From the NCBI GenBank assembly GCA_009823505.1, contig VZQC01005680.1, positions 6,129,889-6,193,888 of the forward strand: a DNA stretch of 64,000 nt. The letters run 5' to 3'. Positions 35,134 through 46,511 of this stretch are shown here, one piece after another (the first letter of the stretch is position 1; every line of letters begins with the position of its first letter). A program made the translations under genes and the position numbers. Source of the stretch: Rhizomys pruinosus. Lineage: Eukaryota > Chordata > Mammalia > Rodentia > Spalacidae. The notes under the pieces were generated by a model. It searched no databases, had not been told where the DNA came from, and saw nothing but the letters and a program-made list of their open reading frames with translations.

Positions 35134-36371
35134 CCAAAGCTTCGCTTTCATATTTGTAGAATTACTAAAACTCAAGGCATAAATGTAATTTTCATAAATA
35201 TAGACACATAGCAAGCTACAATAAAAAGTAAAATTTAGGTGACAGAACTGACCAATAAATATTTGTACTTAAGAGATAATTAAAGCAATAAATCAGAAGG
35301 AATAATCATGCTATGCTGTGTGTAGACATCCTCCAGAATATTAATAAGAAAGAAGAGAGAAACAAATGTGTTTGTGTATAATCAACTGGAACCTTGGTTC
35401 CAGTATTTTCCAAGCCATTTCATTGTAAAAATCTAGATGCACTTAGCAAATATTTATTGACCTCAGGGCTATTTTGAAAGAGTCCAGTAGCCATAATTGT
35501 TGCATATATTAAAATGTTTCACAACTGCTTGAGATTCTCCAAGCTAGCTTTGGTCTATAGGGGTTAGAGCTGAGGAAAGAGGACTGGATTTATTCATGGA
35601 AAGATCATCACAGCATAATTATAAAGTATCTGCAGCCAAGACACAGTGCCAGATTAGAAAGAGTAAAACAGTTCATGTTATAGTTTGTTTTTCTTTCCAT
35701 TTCTAACTACAGATCAAAACACCTAAAAATACCCATTGAAGGACACTAGTTATATTACCACTGTTGTTTAAAATATATAGCACATATGACTCATTAAGAC
35801 AACTAAAAATCTGAGTAGAAGTTTCCCACCCACTGAATAGTTAGTAAATATTGATATGCTGCCTGGCTTTGTGAGTGGTACACAGCTTAATGCACAATGT
35901 ACACATACAGACATGTCTGACAACTCCATGGATGCTGTGAATATATGGGGAATGAATGAGCAAAAACAAGAGATGTACTCTTCGTAGCTTTGTGGTGTGA
36001 CTTTTGGTGCACATTTTATTGGTTTAGTATTTTAATGTTTTCTGTTTGGAAGTAGTACAGCCCCTGTGCTTGCTTGCGGCACCGCACAGCCTGGTCTTTG
36101 CACGCTGCATGTTTGTTTTCTTCTCTGTAACAGCATGCAGCTTTGTCTGAGGCTGCTTCCTCCATTAGCCAAATTCCATTTAGTATGTTGTTTTGGTAGC
36201 ACTTGTTAATATAAATACGCTTTGAAAACAGTTCTGAATGCCCGATAAGGATTTCTTTGCATCTGCTCAGCAAAGCGATGCTTTCTCTGAATGCTTAGCA
36301 TTCAGCTCTATCTAGCTGTTATGAAATATAGAAAACCAGGTTTACTTACACTCCCATTAAAACCATTTTCT

Positions 36372-36377
<6 letters not shown>

Positions 36378-36413
<36 letters not shown>
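36378..36413. repeat. (AT)n microsatellite
   Basis: About 18 AT units. Confidence 0.93.
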
Positions 36414-36415
<2 letters not shown>

Positions 36416-37144
36416 GAATTTGATAAAACCTGCTACTAATGGTATGCAATTTAGATATATTGGGGCTTTAAATTGCTTTTGTATACTTGCAAACAGATTC
36501 AAAGGAAGTTGCAGTTTTGTGCTAGTTAAGCCATCTTGACACCAAGTTGTACATTCAGAGTAACGGACTCACACTGCCTCCGACATGTAGGAAGAGTTCA
36601 CCACGTCCTGCCTCTGTTCCTTGCACTGCTTCTTTCCATTGGCTGCAGCCTTGGCTTGGCTCTTACACATTGCTTCTTCTGTCTGCTCCTCACAGGTTTT
36701 TCCCTCTCTCTTCTGTTCCTGCTGTGAACAGGTACTGGAGTAAATGTCAGGATACTCTACTCTGGTGGTGCATGTCTCTGTACTGTGCACAAGGAGTTTT
36801 GGTTGCTTCCAAGTGTCCTAAGGAAACTTTCTTGTTCAGCCAAGAGAGTGTCCAGGGTCTCGGTCCTCATCTGCATCTCCTCTCTTTACTAGAGATCTTT
36901 TCTTCTCTCGTCTTTCTTACTCTAATCTGTACTCTAGTACTAAAATGCCCCATTTTTTGTTCCAGACTCTGATACCACTTGGCTCTCAAGGTTTGCTTCC
37001 TTGGTTACAGAAGGCTCCTACTGCCTTTTGGCTTAGAATACTGTTCACCTCTGTTTTCTCCCGCTGAGTGTCAGAGATTTTATTTTCATGGCTTGCTGGG
37101 ATATCGCATGCCTATGTCCAGTTGCTCTCATTGGACTTGAACTG

Positions 37145-37335
37145 GAGGCAGCATGGGCTCACACGGATGTCAGTGAGTGAACCTTGGGTTCTTATCATGG
37201 TTCTGAGCGAGTTACCTAATTTATCTGTAAAGTGGGGCCATTATTAGTTCCTAAGCATGAGTTGGCTTTTTTAAAAAAGAAGTCATTTTTTTCAAACTCC
37301 AGTGAACTAAGTATAATGTCTTGCACTTGAATAAG
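37145..37335 (+). mobile_element. MIR element, sense
   Basis: GAACCTTGGGTTCTTATCATGG, GAGTTACCTAATTTATCTG and TAAAGTGGGGCCATTATTAG follow the sense MIR consensus order. Confidence 0.72.
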
Positions 37336-37832
37336 TAGATTAGCTGACTCTAACTTTAATAAAAATTAAAACATTTCATTTGATGTTAGTATTCTGTCCA
37401 TCTCTCATAAGGCTTCTCTTGGGCCCATTCAATGTACAAGTAATTCAGGGAACATTCCTCCCATCTGAGTCCTTTAGACAGGGAAGATGTTTGAAGCCTT
37501 TCCAGCCACACTGAGGTCTGGGTGCTTCTTCCTGAAAATCTCTCTGCTTTTCTATCCACATATCCAGATGGTGGTAGAACTCTTTATTTCATGGACTCCT
37601 GACATTGTGGTATCTGAAACTCAAAATAATGAACTTGTTCTGATTAAAATATACAATGCCATGTAAACCTAAGGGAGGTGATGTGCTAAAATTAATGCAT
37701 ATTGGGCTTATTTACTTTTAGAATTAGAAATTGTGTATTTCAGCCATGTAAAAATGAAAAAGTGATATACAGAATGTATAATGTGAAGATAGTATGGGAA
37801 CTCGTGAGCTTTAATCCTTTTATCTATTTTAG

Positions 37833-37909
37833 GACTTTCTGGGACAAGTGTTTTGTACCTTGGGGGAGATTGTTGGTTCACAGGGAAGCCGCCTGGAAAA
37901 GCCAATAGT
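37833..37909 (+). CDS. Cpne8: Copine-8 internal exon C (end of C2A domain)
   Basis: This 77-base exon follows the acceptor tatctattttag and precedes the donor GTAAGT. It starts in phase 0 and reads DFLGQVFCTLGEIVGSQ then GSRLEKPI, with the last two bases (GT) opening a Val codon completed in the next exon. The opening Asp of DFLGQ is the last acidic ligand of C2A calcium loop 3, and the remainder is the final beta strands of C2A. The wording QVFCTLGEIVGSQGS separates copine-8 from copine-5, where family knowledge gives an Ala and a Pro at the variable positions. The next expected exon, encoding the GKKCGTIIL-type segment, was searched for by eye up to position 64000 and was not seen. Confidence 0.87.
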
Positions 37910-39073
37910 GTAAGTACTTTTTAATTTGCATAGCGTTCTGTCAGCTCTAGTGCTTCTGAGTTGGCAGTTTGGAATTCATGAATATGTGCTTACAGACCAA
38001 AAATAAGTTTAAAAATTTGATTGTAATTTTTCTTTTTCAATAAGTAATTTTGACATTCTTATAAAGAATATATTTCAGCTGCATGCCATATGCCATGTTT
38101 AAAAAATGTTCAAAAGATGAATTGATTCAATTTAAATAGGAAATGTGTTTGATTCTCTCTGGTTGCTTTGTTAGATTTAATATTTTATGAAAAAGAAATT
38201 TAAGCTTTGTGTCAGGGTGTGTATGTAGCACAAGTTTAATACCATTTGTTCAATAAATGTGTTTTTGATTATTGAGATTTCAATAGTTACTGTTGCATTG
38301 CTTTTCCTGGGGAGAAATGAACAAATATCTGTTTACCCCAGATAGAGCCCTGATTACAGATGAAAGTAGTGATTGCATCTAAATCCAGTCTGGTGAGCCA
38401 GTGATCTTACTTACAGGAACATGGGCTGTGGGTTCCTTATATGGTGTGGATGACCCCCAAACATCTGCACCACTGAAAATTCCTACCCCAGCATGAGTGA
38501 TAGCTTACTGAAGGCTGTACATTTAGCACCTTCTGAGACCACAGGCAGCTTGTGGGGGCAGGTGAAATGGCTAGCATCTCAGATGAGGGCTGACTACAGT
38601 CTCTATATTCATTTCTATGAGGGAAGGTCTCCACAGACCAGATCCTGTGAGGATCACATGAGTGTGGGTAATGATGGCTGCTGGATTCAAGGTGGCCATG
38701 GCTGTGTCATGCCCAGAATGGAGATTTCCACTATTATTTTTGCTGCTAAAGAACCTTTAGAGAAAGCAGTATGAGACATTCTCATTACTTGGGTTCATTC
38801 ATTTGTTTATAAAACTCAAAAGATACAGGAAGAGTTGTCCAAAAATACTCAGAAGTAACCATGTCAAAATGTAGGGATACTTAAGCCCCTGTTTTCTTTC
38901 TCAACTCACAAATACTTGAGGCACTGGAAAGATTATAGGAGCCAGGGAGGAGGTGCATGACCATATGGAAATAGAGTCTTAGAGACTCCTGGGACTTGCT
39001 CATATGAACCTACAGCAGTGGTGACCCATGCTATAGCTAACACCCACTATTCACAAGCATGCCCCTAGCCCCC

Positions 39074-39515
39074 TGGGAACCGAGATCAAGACAGAGCAAG
39101 AGTGATGAGATTCACCCCTGGGATGGTTTGTCTTTTGCAAACAAACATCAGTTTATTTCTCCAAGGTTTACAGGTTTATATAGGGGAAAAAGTTAGCAGC
39201 ATTAAAAAGCTTGCCAAAGAGGCAAGATTCCAGAAAAAAGTACAAAAAAGAAGCAGGTGTCCCAACTACAGAGAAGTCAGGGGAGACCTTTCACAAAGGG
39301 GCTGCATAGAGCAGATAGTAATGGAAGGTCACTGACCAAGATGTCTCTTCTTAGAACAAGGGGCCTAGATTCTGGGCGGCCAGCCCTGTCCCTTATCAGT
39401 TGGGGGATTTTTGCTGGTTAGGGTCTCAGTTGTTACTGCCCATCCCTATCTGGGTCATAAGCTGCCTCCCAGAATTCCTGAGCTCTGATTATTCTAAGTC
39501 AATTCATCCTAGTCA
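39074..39515 (-). mobile_element. Solo LTR (endogenous retrovirus-type), antisense
   Basis: The candidate element reads TGACTAGG...TTCCCA on the minus strand. It has an AATAAACTGATG polyadenylation signal about 75 bases before its 3' end and interrupts a recognisable L1. No clear target duplication was found, so the borders are provisional. No internal retroviral genes are present. Confidence 0.6.
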
Positions 39516-39567
39516 CTGGCACTGTGCAAACTGAAGCAGACAAAAACCCAGTATAGAAATGGGCAGG

Positions 39568-39840
39568 GGGCTGGAGAGATGGCCTAGTGGTTAAGAGCTC
39601 CGACTGCTCTTGCAGAGGACCAGGGTTCGATCCCCAGCACCCACATGGTGACTGAGAACCGTCTGTAACTCCAATTCCAGGAGAACTCTAGTTCCAGGGG
39701 AATCTGATACCCTCTTCTGACCTCCGAGGCATTTCACGACACGGGTACACAAACCTGCATGCAGATAGTACATTCATACACAAAAATAACAAATAAATAA
39801 ATAAATAAATAAATAAATAAATCATTAAAAAAAAAAAAAA
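39568..39840 (+). mobile_element. Young B3-type SINE with perfect 13-bp TSD
   Basis: Duplication-subfamily copy with an (AAAT)n and poly-A tail. Flanks AGAAATGGGCAGG at 39555-39567 and 39841-39853 are identical. Confidence 0.93.
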
Positions 39841-40938
39841 AGAAATGGGCAGGAGGCCCCAATCTTAACCAAAGAACTATTGGCAGCTGAGTACTGCTGG
39901 GTGAGGAAGAGCTGATCTTAAAGAGAGGGATTCTAAATAGGCTGATTATACCCCAGTGGATAAACTTGGACTGAGGGATATCTGGGAACATTAACTTGGA
40001 CCAATAGGCCTTAACACAAATGACAGGATGCATGAATTCCAGTGGGGAGCTCATGGAAGGGTGCCACTGGGGAAGTGGGTATAGAGATGATTAAGATGTT
40101 CCGTATGAAATACACGAAAATTCAATAGAAAAAATTTACAAAAAAATTTTAAAAAGTAAGTTAAGTCTATTCACTTTAACTTCTTGATTATCAAATATCA
40201 GCTTGAAGATTTCTATGTATCTGATACCTGTTACATATTCTTTTCATGTATATTTTCATCTAATTATGAGTCTTAAATGCTTATTACTAAAATGTATCAA
40301 TGATCAGTTTAATAAATAAGAAAATCAAGTATGGTGGCTTATGCCTATAGTAAATACCAGTACCCAGCTTCCTTGGTTAGATTTGAAGATGTCTTATGGT
40401 TTTTGAGGTTACTGTGAGTGGGATTCTTTCTCTGATTTATTTCTTGGTATGTTTGTTGTTGGTATATATAAGATAGATACTGATTTTTGCATGTTAATTT
40501 TATATCCTGCTACTTTGTCAAATGTATTCATCAATTCTGAGAGTTTTCTGGTAGATTCGTAGTGTCTTTTATGTGTAAAATCATCTGCAAATAAGGATTC
40601 TTTGACTCCTTTCTTTCCAGTTTGTTGTCCTCTATCTTCTTGCTGCTCTAAGACTTCAAGTACTACATTGAACAGGAATGGAGAGAGTGGGCATCCTTGT
40701 CTTCTTCCTGATTTTAATGGGAATGCTTAGAGATTTTCTCCACTTAATATGATATTGGCTGTGGGCTTGTCATATATTGCCTTTATTATGTTGAGATATG
40801 GCTCCTGAATCCTTATATTTTGCATGACTTTTATCATGAATGGATGTTGGATTTTGTCACAGGCCCTCTCTGTATACAATGAGATGATCATGTGGTTTCT
40901 GTCCTCAAGTCTGTTTATGGGGTGGATTACATCTATTG

Positions 40939-41100
40939 TTTTGTTTTTTGTTTTTTGGGTTTTTTTGGTGTTTTTGAGACAGGGTGTCCTTTAGTCCCAG
41001 CTGGCCTCTGTGGACCAGGATGGCCTTGAACTCATAGAGATCCGCCTGCCTCTGCTTCCCAAGTGCTAGGAATTAAAAGTGTGCACCACCACTCCTGGCA
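40939..41100 (-). mobile_element. B1 SINE in L1, antisense
   Basis: TTTTTGAGACAGGGTGTCC, CCAGGATGGCCTTGAACTC and GTGCACCACCACTCCTGGC. Confidence 0.9.
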
Positions 41101-41569
41101 CAAATATTTATTGATTTTTGTGTACTGAACCATCCCTGTGTCTCTGGGATGAAGCCAACTTGGTCATGTGCATAATCTTTTTATGTGTTCTTGCACTTGG
41201 TTTATGAGTATTTTATTGAGGATTGATATTCATTAGAGAGAGATTGATCTAAAGTTTTCTTTTTTTGAGGTCTTTGGTTTCGGTATTAGAGTAGTACTGG
41301 CTTCATAGAAAGAATTTGAGAGTGTTCCTTTTCTAATTTATGGAATAATTTGAGGAATATTAGTATTAGTTCTTTGAAGATTTGGTAGAATTCTGTGTTG
41401 TAGCCATCTGGTCCTTTAGTTGGGCGATTTTTAATTGCAGCATCTATCTCAGTGGATGTTAGGCGTCTGTTAAATTAGTGATGTCATTTTGATTGAACTT
41501 TGGTAGACTATACATATCTATAAAGTTATGTGTTTCTTTTAGATTTTTTCATGTCTTTTTATGATAACT

Positions 41570-42010
41570 GTGCGTTCTAGTTTCTGTCTGTTTCAGTGAT
41601 AAAGCTCTGGGCTCAAAAGTCACACAGGGGAGGAAAGAGTTTATTTTAGGTGATAGGTTGGACTCCATCATTGAAGGCAAATTAGGGCAGGAACTCAAGC
41701 AGGAAATTGAAGCAGAATCCATGGAGGAATAGTGCTCACTGGCTCACTCTTAGGGTTATTTGTGGCTAGCTTTCTTATACAGCTCAGGACCACCTGCCCA
41801 GGGGGCAGTGCAGTTCAGTGAGTTGTGCCCTCCTCTATCAATTAACAGTAAAGATAATCCCTGTAAACCTGCTCACAAACTGGTCTGATTTATACAGTCT
41901 ATCAGTTGAAACTTCCTTCTTAGGTGACTCTAAGAAAACTAGGACACGACAGTAACACACTGGAGTTTATTTCTCTAGCTTAATTTTAACTTGGTGCTCA
42001 TTGAAGCCCA
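41570..42010 (-). mobile_element. LTR-like repeat inside the L1, antisense
   Basis: GTTTCTGTCTGTTTCAGTG, GGAGGAAAGAGTTTATTTTAG and CATTGAAGGCAAATTAGGGC match a common rodent LTR-like repeat. Confidence 0.6.
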
Positions 42011-42600
42011 GCTACTCTCTCAGGCCTCCTCTGGTAACAACTATGAAACAGTTTTATTTTACATTCCACAGAGTGGGTCATGCAGTTCTTCTGTTTCTAT
42101 GTCTGGCTTATTTTATTTTAACATATTGATCTTCCATTCTATTCATATTGTAAACACAATAGAATCTTAATCAGATCTAAAAAAAAAAAAATGAAATTAG
42201 CAGGTAAATGGATAGAACTGGAGACAATCATCCTGATTGTGATAGCCCAGATCCAGAAAGAAAAATGTCATGTTCTCTCTCATAGAGAGGTCAGGAAACT
42301 AATAAATGGCAATGGAGAAGGGGGTTTCTAGGGGGAGTGGTAGAATATGGTGATGTAAATGAGGGAATAACAGAGTGAGAAGAGTTAAATGCAGTAAGGA
42401 ATAGGAGGCCAAGACAAAGGAGGGAGCATAGTCAGGAACAACCAACGTTAAAGACCTTTAGAAAAGGTCACGTAGAAACCTACCACTATCTAAACTTCTG
42501 AAAGTATATACATTATAAAAGATGAGAAGGTATTACTTGATAACAAATGGATATTTCCCTTACTAGACACCATAGACTAACAAAATAAAAACTCAGTGCC
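42011..42600. mobile_element. Two opposed L1 3'-region fragments
   Basis: 42011-42175 is antisense to an old L1 3' end (complement of AAAATAAGCCAGACATAG). 42180-42600 is a sense L1 3' piece (GGTAAATGGATAGAACTGG, then CATGTTCTCTCTCATAG and a purine-rich tail). They meet head to head at an A run. Confidence 0.6.
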
Positions 42601-45075
42601 AGTAATATATGCCCATTCTTTTAGATTTTCTCATGTAGTGGAATATAGATATTTAAAGTATGTCCTTAATCTTTTCAGTGAACCAACTCTTTATATCATT
42701 AATACTTTGCATTTTCTTTATTTCTGTTTCATCAATCTTGGTCTTTATTTTATCTGTCCCTCACATCTACTCTATTTAGGTGCTGTTTGCTTCTGATTTT
42801 CTGGCGTAGGCTCCTAATGCTATAACCTTAACTCTTTCCACTGCCTTCGTCGTGTTCCATATGCTTTGGTATACTGTGTTTTCATTTTCAGTCAGTTCTC
42901 AGAATTTTTTTGTTTCCATCTTAATTTCTTCCTTGATCCTGTTCAGCAGTGTTTTGGTTAGCTTCCATGAATTTATGTACTTTTTCCCATTTTTATTGTT
43001 GTTGATGTCTAGCCTTATTCTTTTGTGGTCAGAGAGAATGCAGGATGATATTTCAATATTTCTAAATTGGTGGAGACTTGCTTTGTGTCTTAATGTATGG
43101 TCAATTTGGGGTAAATTTATTCGTGGTATTTGTGTGGAATGGAAATCTATTAATTCCTTCCAATTCCTGGTATCATTGTACTCTAGGTTTTTTTCTGCTT
43201 AGCGCTTGTCTGCTTGACCTGTCTGTTGGTGACAGTGAGATACTGAGGTTACCCACTATCACTGTGCTAGCTTCAATTTGTGATTTTAGGCCTAATAATG
43301 TTTCCTATGAAATTGGATGCCCCCACAGTAGTTCGTATGTTTAAGATTATATTATCTTCTTGATGTATTTTCCTTTAATGAGTGTGAAGTGACTTTCCTT
43401 GTCTCTTCTGACTAGTCTTATTTGAAGTCTGTTTTGTTGGATATTAGCATAGCTGTAGCTACTTGTTTCTTTGTTCTGTTTGCTTATATTGTTATTTTTT
43501 TTAACATTCTTTTAAACCAAGGTAAAAGGTATAATTGATGCTGAGGGAGGTTTCTTAGAGGCAGCAAATCAATGGTTCCTGTTCCTATTCCAAAGTCTGT
43601 GTCTTTTTACTGGGGAGTTGAGACCTTTAATATTGAGTTATTATTGACCAATGTTTATTAAATCCTGTTATACTAATGTTATAGTTTTGTTTTCTTAGAC
43701 CTCTTTGATTGACTCTCCTGGGATAATTTACTTATTCTCTGGGCGCTCTTGAGAGTTTAATCTTCTCTTTAGATTGAAGTATTCCATTGAGTATTCTCTG
43801 TACAGCTGGTTTCATGGACATAAATTCCTTAAATCTGTTTTTATCATGGAAGGTTTTTCTTTCTCCTTCAATTGCAACTGATAGTTTTGCTGGGTATAGT
43901 AGCTGGGTTGGAGTCTGTGATCTTTCATGACTTGTAGGTCCAAGGCCTTCTAACTTTGATAGTGTCTATTGAAAAGTGTGTTGTTCTTCTGATGGGCCTG
44001 CCTTTGTATGTGATTGTTTTTCATTCTTTCCCATAGCTTTAATACTTTTTCTCATTTCTGTGCATTTTGTGTTTTGACTGTTATGTGACATGGGAGTTTC
44101 CTTTCTGGTCATATATACTTGGTGTTCGTTTATCCTCTTCTACCTTGATGGGTACCCTTTTTCCTAGATTTGGAAAATTTGTTTCTATGATTTCATGAAA
44201 AATACTTTCTCTGCCTTTGAACTGGGTTTCTTTTTCTTCTGTGCCTGTGGTTCATAGATCTGGTCTTTTTTACAGTGTCCTAGAGGTCTGGCATATTCCA
44301 TTCTTGGGTTATGTTGTATTTGATATTTTCTTTTATTCACTTTCCCTAAGCTTCTCTTCAAGATCTCATTTTGCTTCTTTCCTCTAATCTTTTGGTTTGA
44401 GATTTTGACTTTTTTCATTTTTCAAGTTTTATTTCAGTTTGACTTTTCTTCAGATAGTCTCTTTAGTTAATTATAATTTCACCTTTAAAAATATTTTAGT
44501 TATTTCATTCAACTGTTTGTGTTTTCAGTCTCCATTCAGTCTTGTATTCATATCCTCTTTGACTTTCTTGAACATATTTATACTACTTTGAAATGCTTCT
44601 TTTGTCCGTTAGGTTACCATGCTCACAATGCATTATAACCAGAGTGCTAATTGCTGTAGTAGACATGTTATCTTGGTTATTCATCTTGTTTGTTTTTCAG
44701 TGAGACCTGGGCATCTAGAGTGTGTCAGTAGTGATGTTTCTTGCTGTGGGTTGATGATCTCTTCTTTGTTGAATAGGTATTTATATTGTTGTTGGCCTTT
44801 TCCCCAACTAGTAATAGCAGGCTGAGCAGTGCTTCGTGTTCAGTTTGGGGACCACATTATGTTGTGAAAATGGGTTATAAGAAGTGGCCTCAGTTAATCA
44901 ATCTATGGATCAGTGAAACTTTTGATTTGCAGTTCCGAGGTTGATTCCTCATGGTCCTGCAACAGTAGAGTGGGTGAGGTGGTGGCTAGGTGAATCATCT
45001 GAATGAAAATTAAGCTGGAAGAGCTCATAGGTTCTTTCGGGGGCCGAGGATCCTAGTTACCTGAGTACATCTGAG

Positions 45076-45480
45076 AGCTGAGATGGTATACTGCAAGGAA
45101 GTTTGGGAAAGGAAAGTCACATGGCAAGTCTGGGAAAGTTCACAGATCTGGGGGCTCATAAGGGCCCTAAAATAATTGAGATGGTGTAGTACAGGGATGT
45201 GTGGGAAAGGGAGCACACCAGTGGAGGCCCAGAAAAGCCCACAGGGATGGATGCTCAACCATTCTAAGAGAGCCGAAATGGGGATCACAGGTTGGTGTGG
45301 GAAAGGAGACTTACCACTACTGGTCTGGGAAGACTCCCAGGGGTCATGCAAAAGCCCTAATAGAGCTGAGATGGTGGGGCTCAGGGAGCTGTGGAAAAGG
45401 ACACTCACCAGGGCAGTCTAGGAAAGCTCCCAGATCTGGGGCTGATAAGGGCCCCAGTAGAAGACTGATGATAGGGCTTC
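45076..45480 (-). repeat. L1 5' UTR tandem monomers, about 96 bp each
   Basis: Starts of the repeated AGCTGAGATGG-like motif fall at about 45076, 45174, 45271, 45364 and 45462. The spacings are 93-98 bp, giving four full units and a partial one. Each unit also repeats GTGTGGGAAAGG-, TCTGGGAAAGCTCCCAGATC- and AAGGGCCC-like blocks. In L1s such monomers carry the sense promoter, here directed to the left. Confidence 0.82.
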
Positions 45481-46511
45481 TGGAGAGCTGATGGAGAGGG
45501 CTCATGGAGAAAGCACGAAATCCTATTTGTATTAATTTTGAAACATTCAGAAGTTGAGATCATTGTGTTGGTTGGGGTATGTGATGACTGTAGATGATTC
45601 AAAATTCTGTTATAGAAGGTTCACAGACATCAACTCATGCTAAGAGATACTAGCTTTAATGACTGGAAAGCTATACAGTTGTTGAGCTAATTTAGCAGTT
45701 ATTGAGTTGTGATCATTTTGCATAACATAAGAGAACCTTTAGGTTTGCTGAGCTGCGTCGAGATCAGGCATCTAGGCATAACATGGTGAACCCTTTCAAA
45801 TGATAAGGATGGATTCTAACTATTGTGCTTCATTCATAGGGTATTTTGAACGTTTAGACAGCATTGTTGCTTTGATGATGTATCTATATTATAGAAAAAT
45901 ATAGTTCACTCAATTTTCTAAGTATACTTATGTAATCTTTTATTCAATCTTTGACCTTACTGAGCAGTTTTTTTTCAGGCAAAAAAAAACATTTAGAAAA
46001 TGTTTACAAGTAGGTTTCTTGTTTGAATAGTGGGGGAATTTGAGTATTTTCTAAGAAAGCATAGGAAGCCAAGTACCAATAGAAGGGGGTAACAAAAGCA
46101 GAATTTGTATGTCATGGAGACTGGTTACAAAAGAAACATGGAAACAAAGCTATGGAATTTGCATAATGCTAGCTGCTTATGCGAGGTGTTAAATACCCGA
46201 GGTACATGGAACAGAAGGGAAATCAAGACAGATCCATGGACAACACAGAGTAAAACTGAATGTGACTAGTCTGCTCCTGGAATGATATTTTGGTTTTGCT
46301 TTTAAAGTACCTGGTAACATTCTCATTATTTGTGATCTGACTAGTTTCTTCACCCTAGGTGAGCAAGAGATGAAAACAAATGTAACCAGCCCTTCTCCTG
46401 TTCAAAAAAGACTGGCTTTTATGAAAACTTCCAGCTTTGAGTGAAGCAAGTGTCTATAGGGTACATGCGGATTGAATAGAGCCACTGGGTTAAATAAGAA
46501 GTACAATATTA

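Larger units (their letters stand above)
22437..37832 (+). other. Cpne8: Cpne8 intron, 15.4 kb
   Basis: This intron lies between the exons ending at 22436 and starting at 37833, with GTAAGT...TTTTAG borders, and falls between codons. Beyond the listed repeats I recognise nothing in 22815-23210, 24045-24340, 27040-27600, 27875-29168, 30400-30870, 31640-32715, 32790-33330, 33640-34585, 35135-36370 and 36420-37145. Confidence 0.85.
38890..40145 (+). mobile_element. L1 3' UTR and 3' end, sense, with two insertions
   Basis: 38890-39070, 39516-39567 and 39841-40145 together match the L1 end at 19150-20590. It finishes at TATGAAATACACGAAAATTC and an A-rich tail. It was interrupted by an antisense solo LTR and then by a young SINE, and rejoins correctly when both are removed in thought. 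Confidence 0.7.
40375..45500 (-). mobile_element. Antisense L1: 5' UTR, ORF1 and part of ORF2
   Basis: Read right to left it has tandem 5' UTR monomers (45076-45500), leader and ORF1 region (about 44900-43740), and ORF2 endonuclease and RT parts (43600-42605 and 41565-40375). All frames are broken by stops. A B1 (40939-41100) and a 1-kb mosaic (41570-42600) interrupt it, and the 3' end beyond 40375 is missing. It aligns in the same order with the antisense L1 at 57320-64000, including the block TGGGTTATAAGAAGTGGCC near 44870. Confidence 0.78.

Noticed and set aside
36547..36972. 141-codon open frame in apparently unique sequence
   Set aside because: Ser/Leu/Cys-rich low-information wording, no recognisable domain, no splice context and a competing overlapping frame. 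Most likely chance.
45025..45408. 127-codon minus-strand frame with repeated ISALL-type segments
   Set aside because: The repetition comes from the L1 5' UTR tandem monomers, which are promoter DNA and not coding.
45076..45480. CRISPR-like array
   Set aside because: The period is about 96 bp with the whole unit repeated and diverged, no short conserved repeat with unique spacers, and it lies in a mammalian L1 promoter.
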